From the NCBI GenBank assembly GCA_036403795.1, contig DASWQJ010000088.1, positions 1-37,419 on the forward strand: a DNA stretch of 37,419 nucleotides. Direction: 5' to 3'. The notes beneath the pieces were generated by a model. That model was not told where the DNA came from. It saw only the letters and a list, made by a program, of their open reading frames with translations, and did not search any database. Shown here piece after piece: positions 8,875 to 17,911 of the stretch; position 1 is the first letter of the stretch, and each line of letters begins with the position of its first letter. Made by a program: the position numbers and the translations under genes. This stretch comes from Stenotrophomonas_A sp036403795. Lineage in GTDB: Bacteria; Pseudomonadota; Gammaproteobacteria; Xanthomonadales; Xanthomonadaceae.

Positions 8875-8880
8875 TAGAAT
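8875..8880 (+). promoter_or_regulatory. Possible -10 box, TAGAAT, just before the oxygenase start
   Basis: TAGAAT ends 6 nt before ATG 8887. If used, transcription would begin at or beside the A of the start codon, giving a leaderless mRNA. This fits the absence of a Shine-Dalgarno. No convincing -35 box is seen. Confidence 0.3.
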
Positions 8881-8886
8881 CCGGCC

Positions 8887-9828
8887 ATGTCTGCCGTTTT
8901 CCGCACATTGGCCGCGCCCGCCACCGCACAGATCCGTCGCTGGGTACTCGGCGCCTTTCCCCGCGGCCAGAGCGGCATCGATTACGACCATCCGGCCGGT
9001 GATCCCGGCCTGTTCGGCCCCCACAGCGTGACCTGGCGCGTGCACGCCGAATTTCCCGGCATGCTGGCCGGCGGCCTGTGTGCCCTGATGCTCCAGGCAC
9101 TCCACCCGCGCGCGCTGTCGGCGGTGTATGACCACTCCAGCTTCCGCGACGACCTGGTCGGGCGGTTGCGCCGCACCACCAACTTCGTAGCCGGCACCAG
9201 CTACGCGGCCAGCGCCCCGGCCCAGGCCTTGATCGCGCGCGTGCGCGCCATCCACACCGTCATCCAGGGCGTCGACGCCCACGGCCAGCCCTACCGCGCC
9301 GACGAACCCGAGCTGCTGACCTGGGTGCATGTCACCGAGGCGTATGGTTTCCTGGAAGGTTTCCGCCGCTACGGCCGACCGGTGCCGGAGGCCATCGCCG
9401 ATCGTTACTACGACGAAGCGCGGCGCGTGGCCGAAGCCCTGGGCGCAACGAACGTGCCGGCCAGCCACGCGGAAGTGGCGAGCTATTTCGCACGGATGCA
9501 GCCGCAACTGAGGCTGGACGCGCGTTCGCGCGAAGTGTTGTCCGTGCTGGCCGCCGTGCGACTGCCGGTGCCGGTCGCGGGCCTGTCGCGCGATGTGTTC
9601 CTGGGCGCCGGGGCGGCCCTGCTGCCGGGTTGGGCGGCTGCCATGCTCGAACGCGGCCCCCTGCAACGGGCCGGTGACCGCACGGCCGCGCGCATGATGC
9701 GCGGCGTGGCCCCGTTGTTTCGCGTGGCGCTGAGCGACGGCGTGGCGGCGCGTGCCTGCCGGCGCGTCGGCGTGGATCCCTCGGTCCTCGCGCATTGGCC
9801 CACGACCGACACCGCCGCGCCGCGCTGA
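8887..9828 (+). CDS. Oxygenase MpaB family protein (DUF2236)
   Basis: The protein has 313 residues from ATG 8887, with no clear Shine-Dalgarno. Family marks are the N-terminal SVTWRVHAEFPGMLAGGLCALMLQALHP, split here as the VHAEF block and the QALHP block, then DHSSFRDDLVGRL and LLTWVHVTEAYGF. These match the DUF2236/MpaB'/latex-clearing-protein group, which binds haem through conserved His. It has no signal peptide, so it is probably cytoplasmic or membrane-associated. The substrate is unknown. It converges on the M13 peptidase gene across 131 bp that hold two hairpins. Confidence 0.85.
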   Translation: MSAVFRTLAAPATAQIRRWVLGAFPRGQSGIDYDHPAGDPGLFGPHSVTWRVHAEFPGMLAGGLCALMLQALHPRALSAVYDHSSFRDDLVGRLRRTTNFVAGTSYAASAPAQALIARVRAIHTVIQGVDAHGQPYRADEPELLTWVHVTEAYGFLEGFRRYGRPVPEAIADRYYDEARRVAEALGATNVPASHAEVASYFARMQPQLRLDARSREVLSVLAAVRLPVPVAGLSRDVFLGAGAALLPGWAAAMLERGPLQRAGDRTAARMMRGVAPLFRVALSDGVAARACRRVGVDPSVLAHWPTTDTAAPR

Positions 9829-9910
9829 TCGTGCGCGGCGAATCCGCGCAAAAAAAACAGCCAAGCAATCGCCGCCGGGGAGCTACATGTCCACTTGCCA
9901 AGCCTGAGCA

Positions 9911-9940
9911 GGAAACGGCGGCTCTCGGGTCGCCGTTTCC
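9911..9940. terminator. Candidate bidirectional terminator between convergent genes
   Basis: GGAAACGGCG (9911-9920) pairs perfectly with CGCCGTTTCC (9931-9940) around a 10-nt loop. It lies between the oxygenase stop (9828) and the peptidase stop (9960). The T-run is short, so intrinsic termination is plausible but not certain. Confidence 0.55.
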
Positions 9941-9959
9941 TCGCACTGCGCCCTCGCGA

Positions 9960-12074
9960 TTACCAGACCTTCACCCGCTGCGCCGACGGCAGGTAAAGCT
10001 GCTGCCCTTCCTTCACGTCGAAAGCCGGATACCACGCATCCAGGTTGCGCACCGTCTGCGCGCGGAACTGGCCCGGCGCGTGCACGTCGGTCAGCAACGC
10101 GTTGCGCAGCGCCGCCTCGCGGTGCTTGCTGCGCCAGGCCTGGGCAAAGCCCAGGAAGAAGCGCTGGTCGGCGCTGAAGCCCTCGATGTCCTGCGCCGGT
10201 TTGCCCTGCAGCGACAGATGGTAGGCATCGTAGGCGGTGGCCAGCCCCGCGACATCGGCGATGTTTTCGCCCAGGGTCAGTCGGCCATTCACCGCCAGGT
10301 CCTCGAACGGTCGATAGGCGTTGAACTGGGCCACCAGTGCATCGCCCGCCGCCTCGAAGCGCTTGAAGTCTTCGGGGGTCCACCAGTTGTTCAATGCCCC
10401 GCGCGCGTCGAACAGCGCGCCGGTGTTGTCGAAGCCGTGGCTGATCTCGTGGCCGATCACCGCGCCAATGGCTCCGTAGTTCACTGCATCGTCCGCCGCC
10501 GGATCGAAGAACGGCGATTGCAGGATCGCCGCCGGGAAAATCAATCGGTTCTCCAGCGGGATGTTCACCGCGTTGACCTCTTGCGGCAGCATGTACCACT
10601 CGTCGCGCTGCACTGGCGTGCCCAGCTTGGCCAGGTTGCGTTGGTATTCAAACAACTCCGCGCGCTCGCGATTGCCCAGGGCATCGTCGCGACGCACCTC
10701 CAGCGCTGCGTAGTCGCGCCAATGCGACGGCCAGCCCACCGCCACCGTCAAGCCATCGATCTTGGCCTTGGCCTCCTGCTTGGTCTTGGCGCTCATCCAG
10801 TCGAGCTTGTCGATGCGCTGGCCAAAGGCGGCGATCAGGTTGTGCACCATCGCCTCGCCGCGCGCCTTGGTGTCCGCGCTCATGTAGCGATCCACGAAAC
10901 GCTTGCCCACGGCCTCGCCCAGTGCCTCGTCGGTCACCTGGATGCCGCGTTTCCAGCGTTCGCGCTGCTGTGGCGTACCGTCCAGGGTATTGCCGTAGAA
11001 AGCGAAATTCGCTTCGGCGAAGGCCTTGGGCAGATACGGCGACGCGCGGTCCAGCGCACGGAAGGTGAGGTACTCCTTCCACGTATCGAGCGGCTGCGAG
11101 GCGATCAGCCCGGAAATGCCCGCCACCGCCTTGGGCTGCCACACGATGAAATCCTGCTGCGCGCCCAGTCCGGCCGCCTCCAGGAATGCCTTCCAGTCCA
11201 GGCCGGGGGCCTTGCTGGCGAAATCGGCCTGGGTCCAGGCGTTGGCGCCGGCTTGCACATCGTTGGTCTGCTGCTGCGAGGCGTGCACGTGCGCGATGGC
11301 CGTTTCCAGCGCCAGGATACGCGCGGCCTTGGCCGGCGCCTCGTCGATGCCGGCCAGTGTCAGCACCTGGGTGATGTGGGCCTTGTAGGCTTCACGCAGC
11401 GGCACCATGCGGCCGCCCTCCAGGTAAAAGCTGCGCTCGGGCATGCCCAGGCCGCCTTGCACCAGATAAGGCGTATAGCGGTCCGGCTGGTGCAGGTCCG
11501 GCGAAATCCACAGCCCGAACAGCCGGTCGGTATAGAAGTCGGTGAGATTGAGCAGGTCCACGTCCGTGCGCAGCTGCGCGCCCAGTTCGCGTGCCAGCGC
11601 CTGCGTATCGGAGATCTGCGAGATCGCCGCCAATTGTGGCTGTACCGGGCGCAGATCCTTGGCCTCGATGCCGGCCTCGTCCATGAACGCGGCGTAGTAA
11701 TCGCCGATCTTCTGGTCGTCGCCGCTGGCACGGTCGTTGGCCGCGGCGCCTTCGATGATGTCGCGCGTGCGCTTTTCGGTTTCCACCACGATGCGGGTGA
11801 AGCTGTTGTAGCTGGAGCGGTCGGCGGGGATCTCCGTGTTCTTCACCCAGGTACCGTTCGCGAAGCTGAAAAAGTCGTCGCCCGCCACCACGCGCCGATC
11901 CATGCCCTTGGCGTCGAAGCCGAACGTGCCCAGCAACGGCGCAGTCGTCGGTGCCGCCGTTGCCGGCGTCGTGGCCGTGGCGGGGCTGTCCATGGCAGCT
12001 TCACGTTGGCACCCAGACAGGGCGATGGCGGATCCCAGGGCGAAGGCGAGGGTGGCGCGGCACGGCTTGGGCAT
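9960..12074 (-). CDS. M13-family (neprilysin/PepO-like) zinc metallopeptidase, lipoprotein
   Basis: The protein has 704 residues. The start at 12074 has GAGG 8 nt upstream. The signal peptide ends in the lipobox AIALSGC (Cys22), so it is a lipid-anchored periplasmic or outer-membrane protein. An Ala/Thr/Pro linker precedes the M13 N-terminal lobe (DDFFSFANGTWVKNTEIP). The catalytic lobe has VNAVNIPLENRLIFPAAILQ, zinc-binding HEISH at 542-546 (VIGHEISHGFDNTGALFD) and the third zinc ligand in GENIADVAGLA (E603). It should cleave oligopeptides in the periplasm. Length and motifs are complete. It is divergent from the PAS-GGDEF-EAL gene. Confidence 0.95.
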   Translation of the reverse strand: MPKPCRATLAFALGSAIALSGCQREAAMDSPATATTPATAAPTTAPLLGTFGFDAKGMDRRVVAGDDFFSFANGTWVKNTEIPADRSSYNSFTRIVVETEKRTRDIIEGAAANDRASGDDQKIGDYYAAFMDEAGIEAKDLRPVQPQLAAISQISDTQALARELGAQLRTDVDLLNLTDFYTDRLFGLWISPDLHQPDRYTPYLVQGGLGMPERSFYLEGGRMVPLREAYKAHITQVLTLAGIDEAPAKAARILALETAIAHVHASQQQTNDVQAGANAWTQADFASKAPGLDWKAFLEAAGLGAQQDFIVWQPKAVAGISGLIASQPLDTWKEYLTFRALDRASPYLPKAFAEANFAFYGNTLDGTPQQRERWKRGIQVTDEALGEAVGKRFVDRYMSADTKARGEAMVHNLIAAFGQRIDKLDWMSAKTKQEAKAKIDGLTVAVGWPSHWRDYAALEVRRDDALGNRERAELFEYQRNLAKLGTPVQRDEWYMLPQEVNAVNIPLENRLIFPAAILQSPFFDPAADDAVNYGAIGAVIGHEISHGFDNTGALFDARGALNNWWTPEDFKRFEAAGDALVAQFNAYRPFEDLAVNGRLTLGENIADVAGLATAYDAYHLSLQGKPAQDIEGFSADQRFFLGFAQAWRSKHREAALRNALLTDVHAPGQFRAQTVRNLDAWYPAFDVKEGQQLYLPSAQRVKVW

Positions 12075-12254
12075 GGAACTGCCTCGATCTGCAGAAAGGC
12101 CAAAGTGTAGGCCGCGCGTGCCGCCAGGGGTACCCAAGGCACTGAATACGCGATGTTCACTCCCTCTGCGGCTGGATGCGGGTAAGTCATGCAGAGGTCA
12201 AGAACCGCCGTACCCCGCCGATCTTCCAGGTACGGTGACCATCGGAGTCGACCT

Positions 12255-15206
12255 GTGCGCACCACGCCGTCCACTGCCGCCGCTCATCCGGCCCTGCCGC
12301 ACCTGCAGCGAGTGATGCTCGCCGGGCTGCTGCTGGGCGTGTTGTTGGCGGCGGTGATTGCGATGGTGCTGGTCAACGATTGGCGTAGCCGTGGAGACGC
12401 GGCGCAACGCCAGGCGCTGGCCTTGGCGACCGGCACGCAGCGCCTGCTGGGCTTTGAACTGCGCAACCTCGAGCGCGCGATGCAGGGGATCGCCGCCGAC
12501 GGCCACGATTTGTTTTCGCAAGTGCCCGGGCAGGCGCCCGCGCTGCTGGGCGATGCGGTCGCCGGCGTGGTGGCTCGACATGCCGAACTGGACAGCATCG
12601 TCATCGTCGATGGCCACGGCGCGGCGATCACCGCCGGTCGCGGCGATCCCAGCCTGCCGGCATGGACCACGCCTGCCCGACGCGGGCAGGGCAGCGATCT
12701 GTACATCGGTCCCCTGGAGACGATTGGCCCCCATCGCCTGCTGCGCTTGGCATTGCGCATGGATGCCGATCGCTGGGTGGTGACGCGCCTTCGCTCCAGC
12801 GAGTTGCAGGCGATCGTGTCCGGCCTGGACGTGGGGCGGCACGGCGTGGTTTCACTGTCCGGGGTGGATGGCGTGCTGATCGCCCGCAGCCTCGCGCCGC
12901 CGGGCACGGTGGGCGCGCATATCCCGGTCGGCAGCCCGGGTGGCGGTTCGAATATCGTGGCGCTGGGTGTCCATGCCAGCGGGCTGGACGGCGTCTACCG
13001 CATTGCCGCCGCCGGCACGCCGCCGCCGTATCCCATCCGCGTCTACGCCGGGCTGGATCGCGATGAAGTCATCGCGCCCTGGTGGACGCTGCTGGTCATG
13101 GCGATGTCGCTGTACCTGTTGTACTGGGCCGGCTTTGCGTATCTGTTGCGCAATCTGGGGCGCGCCGAGCGGCGACAGGCGCGATTGCAGGCCGAGCTGC
13201 GCACCGGCGATGAGGAGCTGCGCCTGGCCCACCAGGTCGGCGGCATCGGTACGTGGTCCATCGGCATCGAGGGCGATTACGTGCAGTGGTCGCCGCAGAC
13301 CGCCGAGACCTTCCAGACGCCGCTACTGGGCTTGTCGGTCGAAGAATTCCTGCAACGCGTGCATCCGCACGATCGCCGTCGTGTGCGGCATGCCCTGCGC
13401 CGGGCCTGGCATGGCGAGGAGCCGTTCGACATGACCTGCCGGCTGCTGCTGCCCGAGTTGGGCGAGCGCTGGATCGCTGCGCGCGGCGCGCTGGTCGAAG
13501 ATGGACATCCCGATCGACGCATGACCGGCACGGTGGTCGATGTCAGCGAGCGGGTGGAGATCCAGACCCTCGCATTGGACGCGCAGCGGCAGTTCCGGCT
13601 GATCTTCGAGCTCAATCCGTTGCCGTGCATGCTGTACGACGCACAGAGCCTGGCCTTCCTGGAGGTCAATCCGGCAGCGGTGCGCGAGTACGGCTACAGC
13701 CGCGAAGAATTCCTGCGCTTGCGGCTGAGCGACATCAACCCGGCCGTGCAGGACGCCTCGTCGCTGCCGGCGTTGCCCTCGCCCACCGGTGACGCAGCGC
13801 TGCAGTACGTGCATCGGCGCCGGGACGGCAGCTTGATCGACGTTCGCGTGCATACCTCGCAGTTGGAAATCGCCGGCATCCGCGCGCGCCTGACCCTGGC
13901 CGAGAACGTCAGCGATCACATGGCCTATCAGCGCGAGTTGGCCTTCCGTGCCAGCCACGACGCGGTCACCGGCCTGCTCAACGTGCGCGCGCTGGCCGAA
14001 TTGCTGGGCAGGGAGTGCGCCGCCAGCAGTTACGTCATTGCGCACATGCAACTACGCGGCCTGCAGTTGATCGGGGACACACTGGGACGCGAAGCCGGCG
14101 AAGTCGTGCTGCGCAACCTGTCGCAGCGCTTGCGCGCACTGGCCGAGCGCTACGGCTGGCTGGCCTTCCAGCCGGCCGAGGATTTCGTGTTGGCCATCGA
14201 CGGTCGGCACCACCTGGACACGGTGATCGAAGTTTTGGTCGCCACGCTCGCCGAGCCGGTACCGGGACGTGATTCCTTCCACCAGCTCGACGTGCGCATC
14301 GGGATCGCCCTGCACCCGCAAGATGGCGCGCAGGCCGAAGAGGTCATCGGCAAGGCGGCCCAGGCCGCGCACGCCGCGCGCGAAGAGGGGGCGGCAGTGG
14401 TGCGCTTCCACGCGGGCATCGAGACGCGGTTGAGCGACCGCCTGCGCATGGCCGGGCGCCTGCACCAAGCCATCGACCGCGGTGAGTTCCTGCTGCATTA
14501 CCAGCCCATCTTCGACGCAGCCAAGCGGCAGCCCGTGGCGTTGGAGGCCCTGCTGCGCTGGCGCGGGCCCGATGGCCAGTTGCTGCCGCCCGGCGAGTTC
14601 ATCCAGCTGTGCGAAGACACCGGGTTGATCCTGCCGCTGGGTCGTTGGGCGCTGCGTCGGGCCGCCCGGGACCAACGACGCCTGGCCGAGCAAGGCTGGC
14701 GCATGCTGCCCATCGCGGTGAACGTGTCGGCGCTGCAGTTCCACAATAGCGACCTGGCCGCCGAGGTGGCCTCGGCGTATGAGGAATTCGGCCTGCCGCG
14801 CGGTGCCCTGCATATCGAACTCACCGAGAGCAGCCTGATGCGGCAACCGCAACGCGCGTTGAAGGCGATGCACGCGCTGCACGCGCAAGGCGTGTGTATT
14901 TCGCTGGACGATTTCGGCACCGGTTTTTCCAGCATGTCGTATCTGCAGCAGATGCCATTGGACTCGCTGAAGATCGACCGCGCCTTCGTCGAGGACGTCG
15001 AGCGCGAGGCGCGCAATGCCTCGATCTGCCGAGCGCTCATCACGCTGGGCCACAACCTGCGATTGAAGGTGATTGCCGAGGGCGTGGAGCGCGAGGCGCA
15101 GCTCAAGTGGCTGGCTGCCAACGGCTGCGACCAGGTGCAGGGTTTCCTGCTGGGTCGGCCCGCGCCGCTGGACGAAGTGATCGAGCGGCTGCGCGGCGAC
15201 CGGTAG
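12255..15206 (+). CDS. Membrane PAS-PAS-GGDEF(degenerate)-EAL c-di-GMP phosphodiesterase
   Basis: The protein has 983 residues from GTG 12255, chosen because GGAG lies 7 nt upstream; an in-frame ATG at 12189 would add 22 Arg-rich residues. Helices at about 20-40 and 276-298 bracket a periplasmic sensor region of some 235 residues (possibly Cache-like). Two PAS domains follow (about 323-433 and 441-553). The GGDEF domain (565-720) is degenerate: the signature is PAEDF instead of GGDEF, and the usual DLD metal site reads IAHMQLRG, so cyclase activity is unlikely. The EAL domain keeps its catalytic residues: EALLRW, VNVSALQF, ELTESSL, DDFGTGFSS, LKIDRAFV and IAEGVE. The expected role is hydrolysis of c-di-GMP to pGpG in response to an envelope signal. 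Confidence 0.93.
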   Translation: MRTTPSTAAAHPALPHLQRVMLAGLLLGVLLAAVIAMVLVNDWRSRGDAAQRQALALATGTQRLLGFELRNLERAMQGIAADGHDLFSQVPGQAPALLGDAVAGVVARHAELDSIVIVDGHGAAITAGRGDPSLPAWTTPARRGQGSDLYIGPLETIGPHRLLRLALRMDADRWVVTRLRSSELQAIVSGLDVGRHGVVSLSGVDGVLIARSLAPPGTVGAHIPVGSPGGGSNIVALGVHASGLDGVYRIAAAGTPPPYPIRVYAGLDRDEVIAPWWTLLVMAMSLYLLYWAGFAYLLRNLGRAERRQARLQAELRTGDEELRLAHQVGGIGTWSIGIEGDYVQWSPQTAETFQTPLLGLSVEEFLQRVHPHDRRRVRHALRRAWHGEEPFDMTCRLLLPELGERWIAARGALVEDGHPDRRMTGTVVDVSERVEIQTLALDAQRQFRLIFELNPLPCMLYDAQSLAFLEVNPAAVREYGYSREEFLRLRLSDINPAVQDASSLPALPSPTGDAALQYVHRRRDGSLIDVRVHTSQLEIAGIRARLTLAENVSDHMAYQRELAFRASHDAVTGLLNVRALAELLGRECAASSYVIAHMQLRGLQLIGDTLGREAGEVVLRNLSQRLRALAERYGWLAFQPAEDFVLAIDGRHHLDTVIEVLVATLAEPVPGRDSFHQLDVRIGIALHPQDGAQAEEVIGKAAQAAHAAREEGAAVVRFHAGIETRLSDRLRMAGRLHQAIDRGEFLLHYQPIFDAAKRQPVALEALLRWRGPDGQLLPPGEFIQLCEDTGLILPLGRWALRRAARDQRRLAEQGWRMLPIAVNVSALQFHNSDLAAEVASAYEEFGLPRGALHIELTESSLMRQPQRALKAMHALHAQGVCISLDDFGTGFSSMSYLQQMPLDSLKIDRAFVEDVEREARNASICRALITLGHNLRLKVIAEGVEREAQLKWLAANGCDQVQGFLLGRPAPLDEVIERLRGDR

Positions 15207-15237
15207 GCCGCCGCGCCCGCGTTTCAAGGCAACCGAT

Positions 15238-16254
15238 TCAGAAGCCCATGTTCAGCGCGACCTGCGGCGAGAAGATCTCGCTGCTGTTGCGTCCGTCCAG
15301 CGAGACCAGCGCGCCGACGATCAGGCCCGTGTTACGGGTCCAGTGATACTCCACCGCCGGCGCCACCGACACACGCCAGGAGCTGTCACGACGCTCGTCC
15401 TCGCGGCGCACCTGCCCGGAATATCCCTCGGTGACCCTGTGCAGGCGCGCGCCCTGCTCGCGTTCGTAGACCACGTCGGCGGCCAACACCCATTGCGGGC
15501 TGACACTGTATTCGGCACCCAGGTTGACCTGCCACGCCTCGCCCAGGTGCACCCGGCCCTGGTAGTCGCCCGCCGTCCCGTAGCCGCTGCGGCCGTCCAC
15601 GTTCACGCCGGCGCCGCCGATGCGGTAAAACACGTTGAAGCGGGTGCGCAGGTTGCGCTCGGCCAGGAAGGACGTCTGCCCGTACAGGCCCAGCGTGGTG
15701 AAGGCCGCGCCGCTGCCGGAGGCATCGGCCAGCCCGTAGCGGTCGAGCTGGTCATGGCGGCCCGTAGGCATGTTCTGGCGCACGCCTACCGCCAGCGCGG
15801 TGCGGTCCGGCGTATCGGCGCGGAACAGGCTGTATTGCGCCGAGACCGAGGTATCGGACAACTCCCACTCGCGATCGCGGTCGGTGGTGCGCGCGTAGGT
15901 CGCCCGCGGCGTGATGCCCACGGTCAACTTGTCGGTGACGCCATAGGTGATGGGAACGGCGATCAGCCATTCCTCCGGGACGCCATCGACGCTGCTGCGG
16001 TGGCCGTCGCGGTCATAGGCACCGGTGACCTGGGTCTGCACCAGATAGGGCTCGACGTTGAGGGCCCCTTCAGGCATTGGCGGCGCGCCGGTGACCAGCG
16101 GGCCGGTCCAGCGCACTTCGCGCGTGGACGAATCGGCTGGCGCAGGCGCCTGGGCGAAGGCCGTGGCGGAAAACAGGGTCGCGGCAATGGCAGCGGCGGC
16201 CGTGGTGCGGGCGATCGTGCGCCGATGGGCACGGAAAACGGGCAACGGGGACAT
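15238..16254 (-). CDS. Predicted outer-membrane beta-barrel protein (phenol MetA-pathway type)
   Basis: The protein has 338 residues starting at 16254, with a weak GAG 9 nt upstream. A signal peptide (RRTIARTTAAAAIAATLFSA) probably ends at about residue 34 (AFA/QA). The mature part alternates polar and hydrophobic residues in short strands with conserved turns (WLIAVPITYGVTDKLTVGI, NLGAEYSVSPQWVLAADVVY). It ends in QVALNMGF, the C-terminal Phe expected of BAM-inserted barrels. It resembles the transporter family linked to phenol meta-cleavage genes (PF13557), but no aromatic operon is nearby, so the substrate is unknown. It converges on the EAL-domain gene with 31 bp between stops. Confidence 0.8.
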   Translation of the reverse strand: MSPLPVFRAHRRTIARTTAAAAIAATLFSATAFAQAPAPADSSTREVRWTGPLVTGAPPMPEGALNVEPYLVQTQVTGAYDRDGHRSSVDGVPEEWLIAVPITYGVTDKLTVGITPRATYARTTDRDREWELSDTSVSAQYSLFRADTPDRTALAVGVRQNMPTGRHDQLDRYGLADASGSGAAFTTLGLYGQTSFLAERNLRTRFNVFYRIGGAGVNVDGRSGYGTAGDYQGRVHLGEAWQVNLGAEYSVSPQWVLAADVVYEREQGARLHRVTEGYSGQVRREDERRDSSWRVSVAPAVEYHWTRNTGLIVGALVSLDGRNSSEIFSPQVALNMGF

Positions 16255-16564
16255 GGGTACTCGGGACGTCGTGGGTGGAGCCCTGACGTTGCCGAAGCGT
16301 TAAGCCAGCAAGAATTGGATGCGTCACATGCCTTGCGGGGCAGGGCACCTGTCTGCGCGAGGCATTGGTTTTGTCGCATGCGCATCGCTCATCGCTTACC
16401 ACACCGCCGCCGCGTCGCTCACCCGTTCACCATGACCAAGATGGGCCAGACCGGCCCACCGTCCACGATCGGTGCGCAGGCAGAACAGACCTTCGAAGGG
16501 ACGAGCCTTTATTGCGCCCAAGGCGTCGCTAGATTGGAAGGCAACCCCTCCTACCGGAACTCCC
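16255..16564. other. 310-bp divergent intergenic region
   Basis: This stretch separates the barrel gene (-) and the dioxygenase gene (+), so it must hold both promoters. I see no convincing -35/-10 pair, no long inverted repeat and no supported small gene. TAGATT at about 16531 is a weak -10 candidate for the dioxygenase gene. Confidence 0.4.
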
Positions 16565-17377
16565 ATGTCCGTCCAGCCCTCGCTGTTTGTGTCGCATGGC
16601 TCGCCGATGACCGCCCTGCAGCCCGGGCAGGTCGGCGTGCGGCTGGCCGAGTTGGCGCGGGAGCTGCCACGGCCGCGGGCGATCGTGGTCGCATCGGCGC
16701 ATTGGTTGAGCCAGGCCCCGGCGGTCGGCGCCGATCCGCGGCCGCAGACCGTGCATGATTTCGGTGGTTTTCCACCTGCGCTATACGAGGTGCGCTACCC
16801 CGCGCCGGGCGACCCCGCGTTGGCGGTCCAGGTCGCGGAACTGCTCCGGGCCGCGGGCCTGAACCCCTCGCTCGATGCTTCCCGCGGGCTGGACCATGGG
16901 GTCTGGGTGCCCTTGCGGCTATTGCAGCCGGAGGCCGACGTCCCCGTGGTGCCGCTGTCCATCCAGCCTCGCCACGGGCCGGCGCAAGCGTTTGCCCTCG
17001 GTCGCGCCCTGGCCTCGCTTCGACAGCAGGGCGTGCTGCTGCTCGGCTCCGGCAGCATCACCCACAACCTGCACGACGGTGGCGCCGGCTATGGCGAAGG
17101 CCGCGAAGCCCCGTACGTGAAACCCTTCATCGAGTGGATCGAAGCGCGCCTGCGTGCCGACGACGTCGCCGCGCTCCTGGATTACCGGCGCCAGGCGCCG
17201 TTCGCCGAACGCGCGCATCCCACCGACGAGCACCTGCTGCCGCTGTTCTTTGCCATGGGCGCGGCGGGCACCGACCGACTCGGTTCACAGCGCATCGACG
17301 CCGGCATCGACCTGGGATTCCTGGCGATGGACCTGTATCGCTTCGATGGCGTCCAGGCGGCGCGCCAGGCCGCCTGA
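16565..17377 (+). CDS. DODA-type extradiol aromatic-ring-opening dioxygenase family protein
   Basis: The protein has 270 residues from ATG 16565 (weak GGA upstream). It belongs to the LigB/YgiD class-III extradiol family, which includes plant and E. coli DOPA dioxygenase. Metal-ligand and active-site histidines are visible: H11 in VSHGSP, H46 in ASAHW, H111 in GLDHGVWVPL, H167 in GSITHNLH and H223 in PTDEHLLPLF. The length is typical. The enzyme would use Zn or Fe(II) and O2 on a catechol-type substrate, but the physiological substrate of bacterial members is often unclear. It converges on the YCII gene with 20 bp between stops. Confidence 0.9.
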   Translation: MSVQPSLFVSHGSPMTALQPGQVGVRLAELARELPRPRAIVVASAHWLSQAPAVGADPRPQTVHDFGGFPPALYEVRYPAPGDPALAVQVAELLRAAGLNPSLDASRGLDHGVWVPLRLLQPEADVPVVPLSIQPRHGPAQAFALGRALASLRQQGVLLLGSGSITHNLHDGGAGYGEGREAPYVKPFIEWIEARLRADDVAALLDYRRQAPFAERAHPTDEHLLPLFFAMGAAGTDRLGSQRIDAGIDLGFLAMDLYRFDGVQAARQAA

Positions 17378-17397
17378 GGGGTTTCGCCAATCGCGGC

Positions 17398-17784
17398 TCA
17401 GGGCCCGGGCGGGGCGCCGACGTGGCGACGTACCGCGTCCATGTCGCGCACTGCCCGCACTTCCACGCAGCCGGTATTGGCCCAGGGAAAGCTTTTGGCG
17501 ATCTCGACCGCCGCTTCCAGGCTGTCGGCTTCGATCAGGTTGAAGCCGCCCAGCAGCTCGCGGGTCTCGGCAAACGGACCATCCGACACGCTGGCCTGGC
17601 CATCGCGCAGGCGCACCGTGCGGGCCTGGCTGGCGTCCTCCAGCTGCTGCGATTGCAGCAAGGTGCCTTCGCGCTTCATCTCGTCGGCATTGGCGAAGCA
17701 ATGGCGCATCATCGTGTCGGCCTGGCCCTCGGGCAGCGCCTGCAGCAGTTGGTCGTCGTTGTAGATCAACAGCAGGTATTGCAT
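17398..17784 (-). CDS. YCII-related (DGPF domain) protein
   Basis: The protein has 128 residues. The start at 17784 has GGGAGG 8 nt upstream; an in-frame extension of 25 residues lacks a ribosome site. It opens MQYLLLIYNDDQLLQALPEG and carries the DGPFAETRELLGGFNLIEAD block that defines the DGPF/YCII group, then ERAxxxA-type helices (SLEAAVEIAKSFPWANTG). These small ferredoxin-like proteins often sit next to ECF sigma-factor genes, but none is present here. The biochemical role is not established. Confidence 0.88.
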   Translation of the reverse strand: MQYLLLIYNDDQLLQALPEGQADTMMRHCFANADEMKREGTLLQSQQLEDASQARTVRLRDGQASVSDGPFAETRELLGGFNLIEADSLEAAVEIAKSFPWANTGCVEVRAVRDMDAVRRHVGAPPGP

Positions 17785-17911
17785 GGTCGGCCTCCCAGCG
17801 TGTCTGGCCGGGAAGTGTAAGCCGCTCGCGGTGCGCTGAGGTTTCGTCGAGGTGGCCAAGCGGTTAAGGTCGGGGGTGGTCGTCGGTGGCGGCCCCTGTC
17901 ACGGAACCTGC

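Noticed and set aside
9833..9857. Hairpin GCGCGG-CGAAT-CCGCGC followed by a run of eight A.
   Set aside because: An intrinsic terminator needs T after the stem on the transcribed sense. Here A follows on plus, and on minus the T-run comes before the stem.
9795..12110. A 771-codon plus-strand open frame antisense to the M13 peptidase gene.
   Set aside because: It is a shadow of the codon bias of a strongly supported gene, and the product (Ala, Arg, Gln, Leu, His-rich) has no recognisable domain.
17850..17869. A tRNA-like stretch, AGGTGGCCAAGCGGTTAAGG, resembling the D-arm of a Leu/Ser-type tRNA.
   Set aside because: No anticodon arm, variable arm, T-arm or acceptor match follows within 90 bases, so it is not a tRNA gene. 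A short attachment-site remnant is possible, but no integrase is near.
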